DNA from: CBIFWW01 sp966186435
GTDB lineage: Bacteria > Pseudomonadota > Gammaproteobacteria > Enterobacterales > Enterobacteriaceae
Direction: 5' to 3'
Assembly (NCBI GenBank): GCA_966186435.1
Contig: CBIFWW010000067.1
Span: 1-17,470 of the forward strand
DNA: 17,470 nt
In this document: positions 6,934 to 15,166 of the stretch, in pieces
Layout of the letters: the number at the start of each line of letters is the position of its first letter
Numbering within the stretch: the first letter of the stretch is position 1
Notes under the pieces: generated by a model
The model's input: only the letters and a program-made list of their open reading frames with translations
What the model was told of the DNA's origin: nothing
The model's database searches: none
Program-made: the position numbers and the translations under genes

Positions 6934-6944
6934 TAAAGCATAGA
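6934..6944 (-). promoter_or_regulatory. Sigma-S-like -10 element for ecnB
   Basis: On the minus strand TCTATGCTTTA matches the RpoS extended -10 consensus KCTAYRCTTAA at ten of eleven positions, with core TATGCT (6942-6937). +1 would fall near 6930, about 36 bases before the ecnB ATG. E. coli ecnB is known to be RpoS-dependent. Confidence 0.65.
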
Positions 6945-6994
6945 CAAGATCCAGCAACCTGGTAAAAAGAAGATAATTTTAGGAAAACAGGAGA

Positions 6995-7123
6995 TTAGCT
7001 GGCGGCGTGAGAGATGATGTTGCCCAGATCTTTGATGTCTTCACCGACACCGCGGGCAGTGTTGCAGCCGGAAAGAAGTGCGCCTGTCAGCAGCGCCAGA
7101 AGAATATACTGTAACGGTTTCAT
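6995..7123 (-). CDS. ecnA: Entericidin A, small lipoprotein
   Basis: 42 residues, MKPLQYILLALLTGALLSGC then NTARGVGEDIKDLGNIISHAAS. Lipobox LSGC with C20 acylated. The core NTARGxGEDIKxLGNxISxAAS is that of E. coli EcnA (41 residues), regarded as the antidote to EcnB. GGAG lies 8 bases before the ATG. ecnB follows on the same strand after 100 bases. Family assignment is firm; the toxin/antidote role comes from E. coli work. Confidence 0.93.
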   Translation of the reverse strand: MKPLQYILLALLTGALLSGCNTARGVGEDIKDLGNIISHAAS

Positions 7124-7145
7124 CACCCGTGCTCCGTTAGAATCA

Positions 7146-7169
7146 GCGGCGCAGCCTCTGCCACGCCGC
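7146..7169 (-). terminator. Hairpin after efp
   Basis: GCGGCG (7146-7151) and CGCCGC (7164-7169) form a GC-rich inverted repeat directly after the efp stop, with possible further pairing inside. There is no T run, so it is only a weak terminator candidate or an mRNA 3' end stabiliser; read-through into ecnA is possible. Confidence 0.35.
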
Positions 7170-7179
7170 CATCACGCGA

Positions 7180-7746
7180 TTACTTAACGCGGGATACGTA
7201 TTCGCCAGAACGGGTGTCAACTTTGATCACTTCGCCGATCTGTACGAACAACGGAACTTTAACCACAGCACCGGTGCTCAGGGTTGCTGGCTTACCACCA
7301 GTACCTGCGGTATCACCTTTCAGACCTGGATCGGTATCAACGATTTCCAGTTCAACGAAGTTTGGTGGCGTCACAGCGATAGGCTGGCCGTTCCACAGGG
7401 TCACGATGCACTCTGCCTGATCCAGCAGCCATTTTTCGTTATCGCCAATGGCTTTTGCATCAGCAGCCAGCTGCTCGAAGGTTTCGTTGTTCATGAAGTG
7501 CCAGAACTCACCGTCGTTGTACAGGTAAGTCAGGTTCATATCGACAACGTCCGCGCCTTCTGCGGAGTCAGTAGACTTGAAGGTTTTTTCTACACGGGTA
7601 CCGGTCAGCAGGCGGCGCAGTTTTACACGTGCGAAAGCCTGGCCCTTGCCCGGTTTAACAAATTCGCTGGACTCAACCGCGTACGGTTCGCCATCCATCA
7701 TGATTTTAAGACCGGCACGAAAATCGTTGCTAGAATAAGTCGCCAT
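7180..7746 (-). CDS. efp: Translation elongation factor P
   Basis: 188 residues, the E. coli length; the start at 7746 is fixed by AGAGGG 5 bases upstream and the MATYSSNDFRAGLKI start, and the open frame extending upstream into epmB is rejected. EF-P binds between the P and E sites of stalled ribosomes and rescues polyproline synthesis. The residue that receives beta-lysine, K34 in KPGKGQAF, is present, so this EF-P is of the EpmA/EpmB-dependent type. Domains: KOW-like 1-63, OB-fold 65-126 and C-terminal OB-fold 128-188 with the GEYVSRVK end. Divergent from epmB with a 40-base gap. Confidence 0.98.
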   Translation of the reverse strand: MATYSSNDFRAGLKIMMDGEPYAVESSEFVKPGKGQAFARVKLRRLLTGTRVEKTFKSTDSAEGADVVDMNLTYLYNDGEFWHFMNNETFEQLAADAKAIGDNEKWLLDQAECIVTLWNGQPIAVTPPNFVELEIVDTDPGLKGDTAGTGGKPATLSTGAVVKVPLFVQIGEVIKVDTRSGEYVSRVK

Positions 7747-7786
7747 AAGGCCCTCTAAATTATTAACTGGTAGCTTAGCCAAAAAA

Positions 7787-8815
7787 ATGGCAGACATTGT
7801 AACCCTAAATATCCCTTCCAGAGAAGATTGGTTATCGCAACTTGCCGATGTAATAACCGATCCAGATGAACTCCTGCGTATTTTAAATGTAGACGCTTCT
7901 CCAGAGTTGCAGGCAGGCTGTGATGCACGCAAGCTTTTTGCCCTGCGCGTCCCGCGCGCATTCGTTGCGCGTATGGAGAAAGGCAACCCCCGTGACCCTT
8001 TGCTGATGCAGGTTTTAACTGCCCGCGAAGAGTTCCTGGAAGCACCCGGCTACAGCACTGACCCGCTGGAAGAGCAAAATAATGCCATCCCCGGTCTGCT
8101 GCATAAATACCAAAATCGCGCCTTGATGATTTTAAAGGGTGGCTGCGCGGTTAACTGCCGTTACTGTTTCCGCCGCCACTTCCCCTATAACGAGAACCAG
8201 GGCAATAAGCGCACCTGGCAGCATGCCCTCGACTACGTGGCCCAGCAGCCTGAACTGGATGAAATTATTTTGTCCGGTGGCGATCCGCTCATGGCGAAGG
8301 ATCATGAAATTGACTGGCTGATTTCGGCATTAGAAGCCATCCCGCATATTAGACGGATGCGCATCCATAGCCGCCTGCCGATTGTTATCCCAGCCCGTAT
8401 TACTGATGAGCTGGTGGCGCGTTTTACCCGCTCACGTCTTCAGGTGTTGCTGGTGAACCATATTAACCATGCCCAGGAAATTGACGATGCGTTCCGCGCT
8501 GCCATGGTGCGGTTGAAGCAGGCAGGGGTGGTATTACTCAATCAAGGTGTGTTATTGCGTGGAGTAAATGACCAGCCGCAAATTCTGGCTGATTTAAGCA
8601 ATGCGCTGTTTGATGCCGGGGTCATGCCTTATTACCTGCATGTGCTGGATCGGGTGCAAGGGGCAGCCCACTTTATGGTGGAAGATGACGAAGCGCGGGA
8701 AATCATGCGGGGCTTAATGAAGCTGGTGTCAGGTTATATGGTGCCGAAGCTGACCCGTGAAATTGGCGGGGAGCCAAGTAAAACCCCTATCGATTTAAAC
8801 TTCCGCCAGCGCTAA
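7787..8815 (+). CDS. epmB: EF-P--(R)-beta-lysine lysine-2,3-aminomutase EpmB
   Basis: 342 residues, the E. coli EpmB (YjeK) length. A radical-SAM, PLP-dependent enzyme that converts (S)-alpha-lysine to (R)-beta-lysine, the substrate EpmA then loads on EF-P. The [4Fe-4S]/SAM motif CxxxCxxC is C120, C124, C127 in GGCAVNCRYCFRRH; SGGDP follows at about 163-167; the PLP-binding Lys is K332 in GGEPSKTP. Divergent from efp; the 40-base gap must hold both promoters. No good ribosome binding site is visible before the ATG (an A run precedes it), so translation may be weak. Confidence 0.97.
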   Translation: MADIVTLNIPSREDWLSQLADVITDPDELLRILNVDASPELQAGCDARKLFALRVPRAFVARMEKGNPRDPLLMQVLTAREEFLEAPGYSTDPLEEQNNAIPGLLHKYQNRALMILKGGCAVNCRYCFRRHFPYNENQGNKRTWQHALDYVAQQPELDEIILSGGDPLMAKDHEIDWLISALEAIPHIRRMRIHSRLPIVIPARITDELVARFTRSRLQVLLVNHINHAQEIDDAFRAAMVRLKQAGVVLLNQGVLLRGVNDQPQILADLSNALFDAGVMPYYLHVLDRVQGAAHFMVEDDEAREIMRGLMKLVSGYMVPKLTREIGGEPSKTPIDLNFRQR

Positions 8816-8822
8816 GCCAGCC

Positions 8823-8850
8823 ATGCCGGTACGTGGTCACGCACCGGCAT
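8823..8850 (+). terminator. Hairpin between convergent epmB and yjeI
   Basis: ATGCCGGT (8823-8830) and ACCGGCAT (8843-8850) make a perfect 8-bp stem with an inner CGTG/CACG extension. It lies 8 bases after epmB and 10 bases after the yjeI stop on the other strand, so it can end both. There is no strong T run. Confidence 0.6.
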
Positions 8851-8859
8851 TAGCTTTGG

Positions 8860-9213
8860 TCAGTTCGGGCACTTATAGACCTGGCCGGTCATTTTAGTGG
8901 CAACCGGCACAAAGCTGGACAGCAGGTTCTGGGATGGGCTGCTCACGCCAAACAGTACGTTACCCCCCATGGCCGCAGCCTGGTTACGCAATTCATTGGC
9001 TGCGCTACGCATTGAGCCGCCTTCATCGCCGCGCTGGCCAGACAGCCAGTTGCTTTGTTCACCCGTCGCGGTCCCCAGCAGACGGCATTCGCTCCCCGGT
9101 TGTTCTTCTACAAAACGAACGCCCTGGCCGGCGGCACTCAGCTGATTACCGGTACTGCACCCTGCCAGCACCAGCGCTACCGCTGCCAGCCCCATCATAT
9201 GAATCGCGCGCAT
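8860..9213 (-). CDS. yjeI: YjeI family lipoprotein (DUF4156)
   Basis: 117 residues, the length of E. coli YjeI, and clearly the same protein (LSAAGQ, EQSNWLSGQ, EGGSMR, NELRNQAAAMGGNV, LSSFVP, GQVYKCPN). Lipobox LAGC with C19; Ser20 suits outer-membrane sorting. C43 and C115 may form a disulfide in the periplasm. Function unknown. GAGGATAAC before the ATG supports Met1 over Met6. In E. coli it lies next to groL; here an inserted cassette separates them. Confidence 0.93.
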   Translation of the reverse strand: MRAIHMMGLAAVALVLAGCSTGNQLSAAGQGVRFVEEQPGSECRLLGTATGEQSNWLSGQRGDEGGSMRSAANELRNQAAAMGGNVLFGVSSPSQNLLSSFVPVATKMTGQVYKCPN

Positions 9214-9387
9214 GTTATCCTCGTATTAGCTGCGCCCGGCAGCCCTATGGCCCCCGGCGCACCGTGATTTCCATCATTTAACATGAAGCCACTCGGGAAC
9301 CCGGGCGGCAGGTTTAACTTTTACCGATAGTTCGTCACGAAGTAAATGAAACCATGACAAATATGTCTCCGTCGGCCCATTTTGTGG

Positions 9388-10092
9388 TTACTGATCATAA
9401 CGTTCACGTAGCGAATCGACATCATGAACCAACCAATGATGACGCCCGCCGCTTAACACCCCCTGCTTCTTCCAGGCCGAAAGCGTCCGGTTGAGTGTTT
9501 CAACCCGGACACCCAATTGCTGGGCCAGTAGCCGCTGGGGTAACGGAATGGCAATCGAGTGACCCTGGCTGGCGTAAAGTTGCAAAAAATAGCGGGCCAG
9601 CCGCTGCTCCACGTTATCGCAAATCAGGCTTTCCAACTCATCCAGCGCCCCGCAGATGATATTGCCGGCATGTTGCAATAGCCTGACAGCCACCTGGGGA
9701 TCTTGCTGGCATAGCTGGTGTAAATTATCCCGGGGAATACGGCACACCAGCCCAGCCTTGCCCATTCTGGCACTCACCGGGTAGCGCGGCTGGTCGACAA
9801 ACATCACATGTGCGGCCAGCAGGCTACCCCGCGTTAGGGTACGGAAGATTAACTCATCGCCATGACGGCCAAAGCGCAAGGTGTCCACCTGCCCGGATAA
9901 AACTAAAAACCAATACTGGGCCGCCTCACCTTCCCTGAACACCATCTGGCCGGATTTGAGTGCCATCAATGCCGCGTGATGCCCCAGCACTGCCTTGCGG
10001 TCAGCGGAAAGCGGCAGAAAAATCCCCAGACTATCCATAAGCCTCCAGACATCGGCCAAGGCCGCCGGGCTAGGCTTAGTAATGGTTGTCAT
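9388..10092 (-). CDS. Crp/Fnr family transcriptional regulator
   Basis: 234 residues with the family layout: cyclic-nucleotide-binding-like barrel about 24-125, dimerisation helix about 130-165 and a winged helix-turn-helix about 183-225. The recognition helix reads VETLNR (197-202), like VETISR of FNR, so Glu and Arg are placed to read TTGA/TCAA half-sites. It lacks FNR's N-terminal cysteine cluster; cysteines are at 117, 128, 147 and 158, which gives no clear iron-sulfur motif, and the RxS cAMP signature of CRP is not visible. The signal is unknown. GGGAGG precedes the ATG. It is divergent from the receptor operon and most likely controls it. Confidence 0.92.
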   Translation of the reverse strand: MTTITKPSPAALADVWRLMDSLGIFLPLSADRKAVLGHHAALMALKSGQMVFREGEAAQYWFLVLSGQVDTLRFGRHGDELIFRTLTRGSLLAAHVMFVDQPRYPVSARMGKAGLVCRIPRDNLHQLCQQDPQVAVRLLQHAGNIICGALDELESLICDNVEQRLARYFLQLYASQGHSIAIPLPQRLLAQQLGVRVETLNRTLSAWKKQGVLSGGRHHWLVHDVDSLRERYDQ

Positions 10093-10166
10093 GGTTTACC
10101 TCCCTGTTAATTGCCTCCAGCAGATCATATTTCCTGGCCACGATTGAAAACGTAGGCGGATAGAAA

Positions 10167-10216
10167 TTGACCTAAATCATTCTGGCACTTTACTCCCTGG
10201 CTCTATATTTCCCCAC
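10167..10216 (+). promoter_or_regulatory. FNR-like box and -10 of the uptake operon
   Basis: TTGACCTAAATCAT (10167-10180) matches FNR consensus TTGAT-N4-ATCAA at eight of ten positions. A -10 TATATT (10204-10209) lies so that +1 falls near 10216 and the box is centred near -42.5, the class II activator position. The 171-base gap also serves the regulator gene on the minus strand. Either FNR itself or the local Crp/Fnr protein could bind. No convincing Fur box was seen. Confidence 0.6.
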
Positions 10217-10263
10217 AAAAAAGAAATGCGTCTTTTTCTCATTTACATCACCAGGGAGGGGTT

Positions 10264-12346
10264 ATGAAGGGTTGCCTTAAGAAATCCACGGGCCTGATGT
10301 GGCTCTGGCTTATCGCTGCGCCGGGCTATGGGGCCATAGAAGAAACCATGGTGGTGAGCGCCACCAAATCCAGCACCGATATCAAAGCATCCCCGCGAAC
10401 ACTCACGGTGATCCCGGCAGAACGTATTGCCGAGCGGCCGGGTATCGCTGGGTTACAAAGCCTGCTGGCGGAAATCCCCGGTATCCAATACGTGCGTTCC
10501 GGCGGGCTGGGCGGGCAAATAATGATGCGCGGCTTTAACAGTAACGATGGCCGGATGGTGCTGGCTATCGACGGCGATCGCTACGATGGCCGCACCACCC
10601 TAATGTTCAATATGATTGACCCGGATTCCATTGAACGTATTGAGGTGATCCGTGGCCCGGCCTCGGCCTTGTATGGCTCCGATGCCATGACCGGGGTGAT
10701 TAATATCGTGACTCGCCGCGCCAAAGGGGATGTGAACCAACCCTTTAGTTTGTCCCCGCACTTGCGCAGCGCCCAGTGGAATAGCGTTAACGACCTTTAC
10801 GGTGGCCGAGCGGAGATTACCGGTATTGGCGATGGGGTCGATATGCTGATGGGGGTGAGCTACCGCCATGCCGGGGACTACGATACCCCCATCGGCACTG
10901 CCCGTAATAGCGGCTTCCAGAGCAAAGCCGTGGATCTCAACCTCGGTTACCGGCCTACGGCCACCAGCCGCTGGGAGCTATCCGGCCGCTTTGTAGATGT
11001 GGATACTGAGCGGGCCGGTGGGCTGGGTGCCGCCCCCGGTTACCCTAGCCGCCTGGTCAATGAGGCCCCGATAATCGAGCGCTACTTACGGCTAGGTTAC
11101 CAACAGGATGCCGCCGCATGGCTGGCCGACAGCTGGGAGGCGACCCTGTACCGCCGGGATTTCCGCACCGACATCTATCAAAACAACCTCACCAAAACCG
11201 GCTACAGCCGCCAGCATATTCAGGTTTACAGCCCGGTGATTTGGGGTGGGCACCTCACGGCACAAAAGCAAATCGACGCCCATGCCCTGAGCTATGGCGG
11301 TGACTTCTCTTATGTGGATAACACCAGCCGCACCAGCCGTACTCAGGCCTGGAATAAAACAGGTAAACCGCTGCGCGACACCGGGCGGGTGCCAATGGAG
11401 CGCGACACGCAGATGATCAATAGCGGGCTATTTATCAATGACAGTCTGGCATTAACCCCAACGGTGACCCTGAATGGTGCCTTGCGTGGGGACGCCATTT
11501 TCTCCCGTATTGGTGACGCCCTCACCCAGGAAAAGCAGATCCAGCGTAATGCCTTTGAAGGTAAAACCAGCCAACGCCATTATGCCGTTACCGGTAGCCT
11601 GGGCGGAGTATGGGCGGTGACCCCGGCATGGCACGCAGTGGCCAACCTCAGCCGCGGGTTCCATGCACCTTCATCCCAGTCGATGGTGATGACCAGCGTG
11701 GCGGGCACCAACCCAACCCTGCCTAATCCTCAATTAAAGCCGGAAACCAACATCACCGCGGAAACCGGCGTCCGCTGGTACGGCCAGGGCAATCAAGCCT
11801 CTTTGACTCTGTGGCAGAGCCGTTACGACGATCTGATCACTCTGGTGCCCATCGGCAACAATCTTTGGCAACGCCAGAACGTGGCCCGTGCCACCCTGCG
11901 CGGGTTGGAACTGGAGGGCCAAAGCTATCTGGCCGAGAACTGGAGCACGCGCTATTCCCTGGCGGCGTTGTGGGGGGCCAATGACACCGCGGGCAAACCG
12001 CTGCCTGGCATCGCTCCCCTTACCGGTACCCTCGCCCTGCGCTATGACCTTGGCGATATCTATAGTGAAGGGGTGATGAAGGCCTACCAGGGGCGCCAGC
12101 GCATCGACACCCGCACCGAGCGCCCGACGGCTGGGTTTGCCGATTTCAGCCTGTATGTGGGGGGCCATCTGGATGCGTTGGCTGGTGAGCGGTTTAACGG
12201 TTGGAAAGTAGTGGCTGGGGTGGAGAATCTGTTCAACCGCACCGAGAGGTTACCCACTGCCATGGAGAATATTCAGCAGCCGCGCGGGCTGGGTAACCCA
12301 TTGGTGGAGCCGGGCCTTCACCCTCAAACTGACGGTGGACTACTGA
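10264..12346 (+). CDS. TonB-dependent outer membrane receptor, frameshifted at 3' end
   Basis: Signal peptide 1-24 (cleavage after GYGA), TonB box EETMVVSA at 26-33, plug domain about 40-150 (QSLLAEIPGIQYV, IMMRGFNSNDGR, IERIEVIRGPASALYGSDAMTGVINIVT) and a barrel of about 540 residues. FHAPSS … NPQLKPET resembles the FRAP/NPxL region of heme and other TonB receptors but does not settle the substrate. GGAGGGG precedes the ATG. The annotated frame stays open at the end of the receptor and continues into the next gene, 1049 codons in all. In the +1 frame from 12317 the sequence reads FTLKLTVDY then TGA (12344-12346), the usual aromatic last strand of such receptors. I therefore place the true end at 12346, with a frameshift in 12310-12317. 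As read in frame 0 the last strand is lost, so the protein may not insert. Confidence 0.85.
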
Positions 12347-13413
12347 TGAAAATAGTCGGGTTATTGATCGCACTGGGGCTGCCCCTGTTGGTGGCAGCCA
12401 AACCGTTGATGGATCACAGCCAAAATCAGGTACAAATCCCTGATCAAGTGAACCGGGTGGTCACCTTCCCCATCCCCCTGGCCTCAATGATGATGGCCCT
12501 GGACGGCGGGCCAGGGCGGCTGGTGGGGATGAACCGTGCCAGCCGCAGCGATATTACCGAGGGCCTATTGGGGGAGATTTATCCCGCTGCCGCCAAGGTG
12601 CCTGCGGATATAGCCGGGGAAGGCTTTGCCCCCAATGTGGAAGCGGTGGCGGCCACCAACCCCGACCTGGTATTCCAGTGGGGTGACCGAGGGCAAAGTA
12701 TCATCGCCCCTCTGCGCCAGCTGGGTCTGCCGGTGCTCACTATCCTCTATGGCGACAGCCGTAATGCTACGGCGTGGCTGGAGTTAGTGGGGAAAGCCAT
12801 TGGCCGCGAAACCGAGGCAAAGGCGCTGATTAGCTGGTTTGATGGCGAGTTCAACGCCGTTGAGGCCGCTACCGCAGGCCTGGAGCCGCATCAACGCCCT
12901 ACCGTGGCTTATTTCTACCGCGCCCAATCGGGCTGGCAATTAGCAGGCCGGGGCACCAGCATGGATAGCGACATCCAGCGCAGCGGTGGCCGCAATGTGG
13001 CAGGAACGCTACCCGGTTTTACACCCGTTGGCCTGGAACAGTTGCTGGTTTGGGACCCGGATATCATTCTGCTCAATAACTTTGAAGCCGGGCTTAGCCC
13101 GGGAACCTTCTACCAGGATGCTCGGCTGGCAAGTCTCAAAGCAGTAAAGCAAAAACGTATCTACAGCTATCCCCGGGGTGGATTCCGTTGGGAACCGCCG
13201 AGCCAGGAATCGCCCTTAACCCAGTGGTGGCTGGTTCAATTGTTTCACCCCCATCTGGCAAAGCCCGATTTCCGCCAGTTCACCCGGGCGGCTTATCAAC
13301 GGATTTATCAGTACTCGTTGACAGAGGCCCAATTGGACAAGGTACTGAAGCTCGATATCAATAGCCAAAGCCGGGATTATTGCCACTGGTTTTGCCCTAA
13401 GGCGCGGCCATGA
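12346..13413 (+). CDS. Periplasmic metal-chelate-binding protein of ABC importer
   Basis: 355 residues from ATG 12346, which overlaps the ancestral receptor stop by one base (TGATG). It starts with a clear signal peptide (MKIVGLLIALGLPLLVAA, cleaved before K19) and no lipobox cysteine, so it is a soluble periplasmic protein. The two-lobe Peripla_BP_2 (PF01497) features are visible: NRVVTFPIPLASMMMALDGGPGRLVGMN at about 36-63, NVEAVAATNPDLVF about 101-114 and GLEQLLVWDPDIILL about 225-240. The C-terminus holds C346 and C350 (CHWFC), unusual for the family. The substrate is not evident. In this assembly the frame is continuous with the receptor, but the signal peptide argues for a separate protein. 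Confidence 0.85.
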   Translation: MKIVGLLIALGLPLLVAAKPLMDHSQNQVQIPDQVNRVVTFPIPLASMMMALDGGPGRLVGMNRASRSDITEGLLGEIYPAAAKVPADIAGEGFAPNVEAVAATNPDLVFQWGDRGQSIIAPLRQLGLPVLTILYGDSRNATAWLELVGKAIGRETEAKALISWFDGEFNAVEAATAGLEPHQRPTVAYFYRAQSGWQLAGRGTSMDSDIQRSGGRNVAGTLPGFTPVGLEQLLVWDPDIILLNNFEAGLSPGTFYQDARLASLKAVKQKRIYSYPRGGFRWEPPSQESPLTQWWLVQLFHPHLAKPDFRQFTRAAYQRIYQYSLTEAQLDKVLKLDINSQSRDYCHWFCPKARP

Positions 13414-14384
13414 AGGGAGGATTAATCACCCTCGGGCTGCTGCTGCTCCTGTTGCTGACGGCGGGGGTGGCACTGTGGGCAGGGCGGCTATCATTGCCTT
13501 TATCGGCGCTATTAACCGCGTTGTCCGATACCACCCCATCCCTGGCGCGCAAATTGGTTCTGGATATCCGCTTGCCCCGTATCTTGCTGGCGGCTTTAGT
13601 GGGGGCGGGGCTGGCGGTTGCCGGGGCGGCGCTTCAAAGTTTATGCCGTAACCCGCTGGCCGAACCAGGGCTGTTGGGGATTTCATCGGGGGCAGCCTGC
13701 GGCGGGGTGCTGATGCTGATTAGCCTTGGCGATGGCTGGCCCTTAACTCTCGGTGCATTACTGGGGGGCCTGCTAGCGCTATGGACGGTATTGGCCCTGG
13801 CGGGTAACGCCGCCCAGCGCAATAGCGACACGCTGCTGCTGATTCTGGCTGGTATCGTGGTGAGTTCTTTATTTGCTGCTGGGGTTTCGCTACTCAAGTT
13901 ACTGGCAGACCCGCAAAACCAATTACCCGGCATTGTGTTCTGGCTGATGGGAAGTTTGGCGGCCAGCGACTATGGCCGCTTATGGATTGCCATCCCGGTG
14001 ATAGGTGGCGGTCTGTTGCTATTGTGGTTATTACGTTACCCGTTAATGGTACTGGCAAACTTCGGGGCTGAAACACCAAAGCTGCAAAGGGCGCGCTATC
14101 TGGCGCTGCTGGCTATCGGCCTGATTGCCGCAGGCAGCGTGGCAGCCTGTGGCGTGGTGGGCTGGGTAGGGCTAGTGATCCCCCATTTGGTTCGCCTGGC
14201 CTTTGGCTGCCATTACCGCCACTTTCTCCTTCACACCGCGCTGGCGGGGGCAAGCTATCTGATTACGGTAGATACCCTGGCCCGTACCGTTAGCCCCATC
14301 GAAATCCCTCTTGGAGTGCTCACTGCCCTGCTAGGGGCGCCGTTATTTGCCGCCTTAATTTGGCGAATCAGGAGGCAGCCATGA
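13410..14384 (+). CDS. FecCD-type ABC transporter permease
   Basis: 324 residues, start ATGA overlapping the previous stop by 4 bases. BtuC/FhuB/FecCD family, about ten membrane helices, dimerising in the inner membrane. Family signatures: RLPRILLAALVGAGLAVAGA from residue 53, NPLAEPGLLGISSGA at 80-94, and the cytoplasmic coupling stretch VGWVGLVIPHLVR about 250-262, with the closing PIEIPLGVLTALLGAPLFAALI. Members import siderophore-iron, heme, cobalamin or related metal complexes. It is intact. Confidence 0.95.
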   Translation: MKGGLITLGLLLLLLLTAGVALWAGRLSLPLSALLTALSDTTPSLARKLVLDIRLPRILLAALVGAGLAVAGAALQSLCRNPLAEPGLLGISSGAACGGVLMLISLGDGWPLTLGALLGGLLALWTVLALAGNAAQRNSDTLLLILAGIVVSSLFAAGVSLLKLLADPQNQLPGIVFWLMGSLAASDYGRLWIAIPVIGGGLLLLWLLRYPLMVLANFGAETPKLQRARYLALLAIGLIAAGSVAACGVVGWVGLVIPHLVRLAFGCHYRHFLLHTALAGASYLITVDTLARTVSPIEIPLGVLTALLGAPLFAALIWRIRRQP

Positions 14385-15166
14385 ATCCGCCCACCTCTAT
14401 CATTCTTGAGGCGGATAGCCTCACCTGGCGATACCCAGGCCAACAGTCACCCTTGTTTGAAAAACTCTGTTTCCGCCTCCCCCGGGGGGCGCTGTGTATG
14501 ATTCTGGGCGCGAACGGCGCAGGGAAATCAACTTTACTCAATATCCTGACGGGCCGCACTCCTTGCCAGCAAGGCCGCGTGATGTGCACCACGGCAGTAG
14601 GGTTTGTGCCGCAAAAGGCCCCGATTATGATGCCGGTTTCCGTGGAGGAGGTGGTGCTTTCCGGGCGTTCAGCCCATATTCCGCTGTTTAGTCAACCCGG
14701 TGAAACCGACCGCATGCGTTGCGATAAAGCCTTAAGGCAAGTGGGGCTAGAGGGCTACCAGGGGCGACGGTTTTTGACCCTTTCCGGTGGGGAGCAGCAA
14801 CTGGTGCTACTGGCCCGGGCGATGGCCTCCGGCGCACGCCTGCTGCTGCTGGATGAAATCACCGCCGCCATGGATTGGCAAAACCAGGCCGTCACCTTGC
14901 GCTTGATCGATCAATTAGCCAAGTGTGGTTACACCCTACTCTTCACCACCCACTCCCCCCAGCATGCTTTTGATTTTGCCAGCCACTGCCTATTGCTGTG
15001 GCCCGGCGGTGACTGGACTTTTGGCCCCGCTAAAACCGTGTTAACCGCAGCCAGCCTGTCACGGCTATATGGGCTGCCGGTTGAGGTCTGGCCTTCAGGT
15101 GGCCCCAATTGCAGCACCGGGGCCATCCCCCAATTTCTTCAACTACAGGGAACGACCATGTTATGA
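14381..15166 (+). CDS. ABC transporter ATP-binding protein of the metal-chelate importer
   Basis: 261 residues from ATG 14381, overlapping the permease stop by 4 bases; a TTG start 21 bases upstream is less likely, since AGGAGG stands just before this ATG. Walker A GANGAGKST at 43-51, Q-loop Q78, signature LSGGEQQ at 134-140, Walker B LLLLDEI at 154-160 and switch His191 are all present. The D-loop reads TAAMD, and Ile replaces the usual Pro after DE in the Walker B region; catalysis should be retained. It powers the permease on the cytoplasmic side. Its stop overlaps the next start (ATGA). Confidence 0.95.
   Translation: MNPPTSIILEADSLTWRYPGQQSPLFEKLCFRLPRGALCMILGANGAGKSTLLNILTGRTPCQQGRVMCTTAVGFVPQKAPIMMPVSVEEVVLSGRSAHIPLFSQPGETDRMRCDKALRQVGLEGYQGRRFLTLSGGEQQLVLLARAMASGARLLLLDEITAAMDWQNQAVTLRLIDQLAKCGYTLLFTTHSPQHAFDFASHCLLLWPGGDWTFGPAKTVLTAASLSRLYGLPVEVWPSGGPNCSTGAIPQFLQLQGTTML

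Noticed and set aside
10221..10250. Fur box in front of the receptor gene
   Set aside because: The A/T-rich sequence has only AATG…CATT ends and poor agreement with the 19-base Fur consensus.
10264..13413. A natural receptor/binding-protein fusion of 1049 residues
   Set aside because: The +1 frame gives the canonical receptor end and stop, and the second half begins with a signal peptide at a TGATG junction; a frameshift explains it better.
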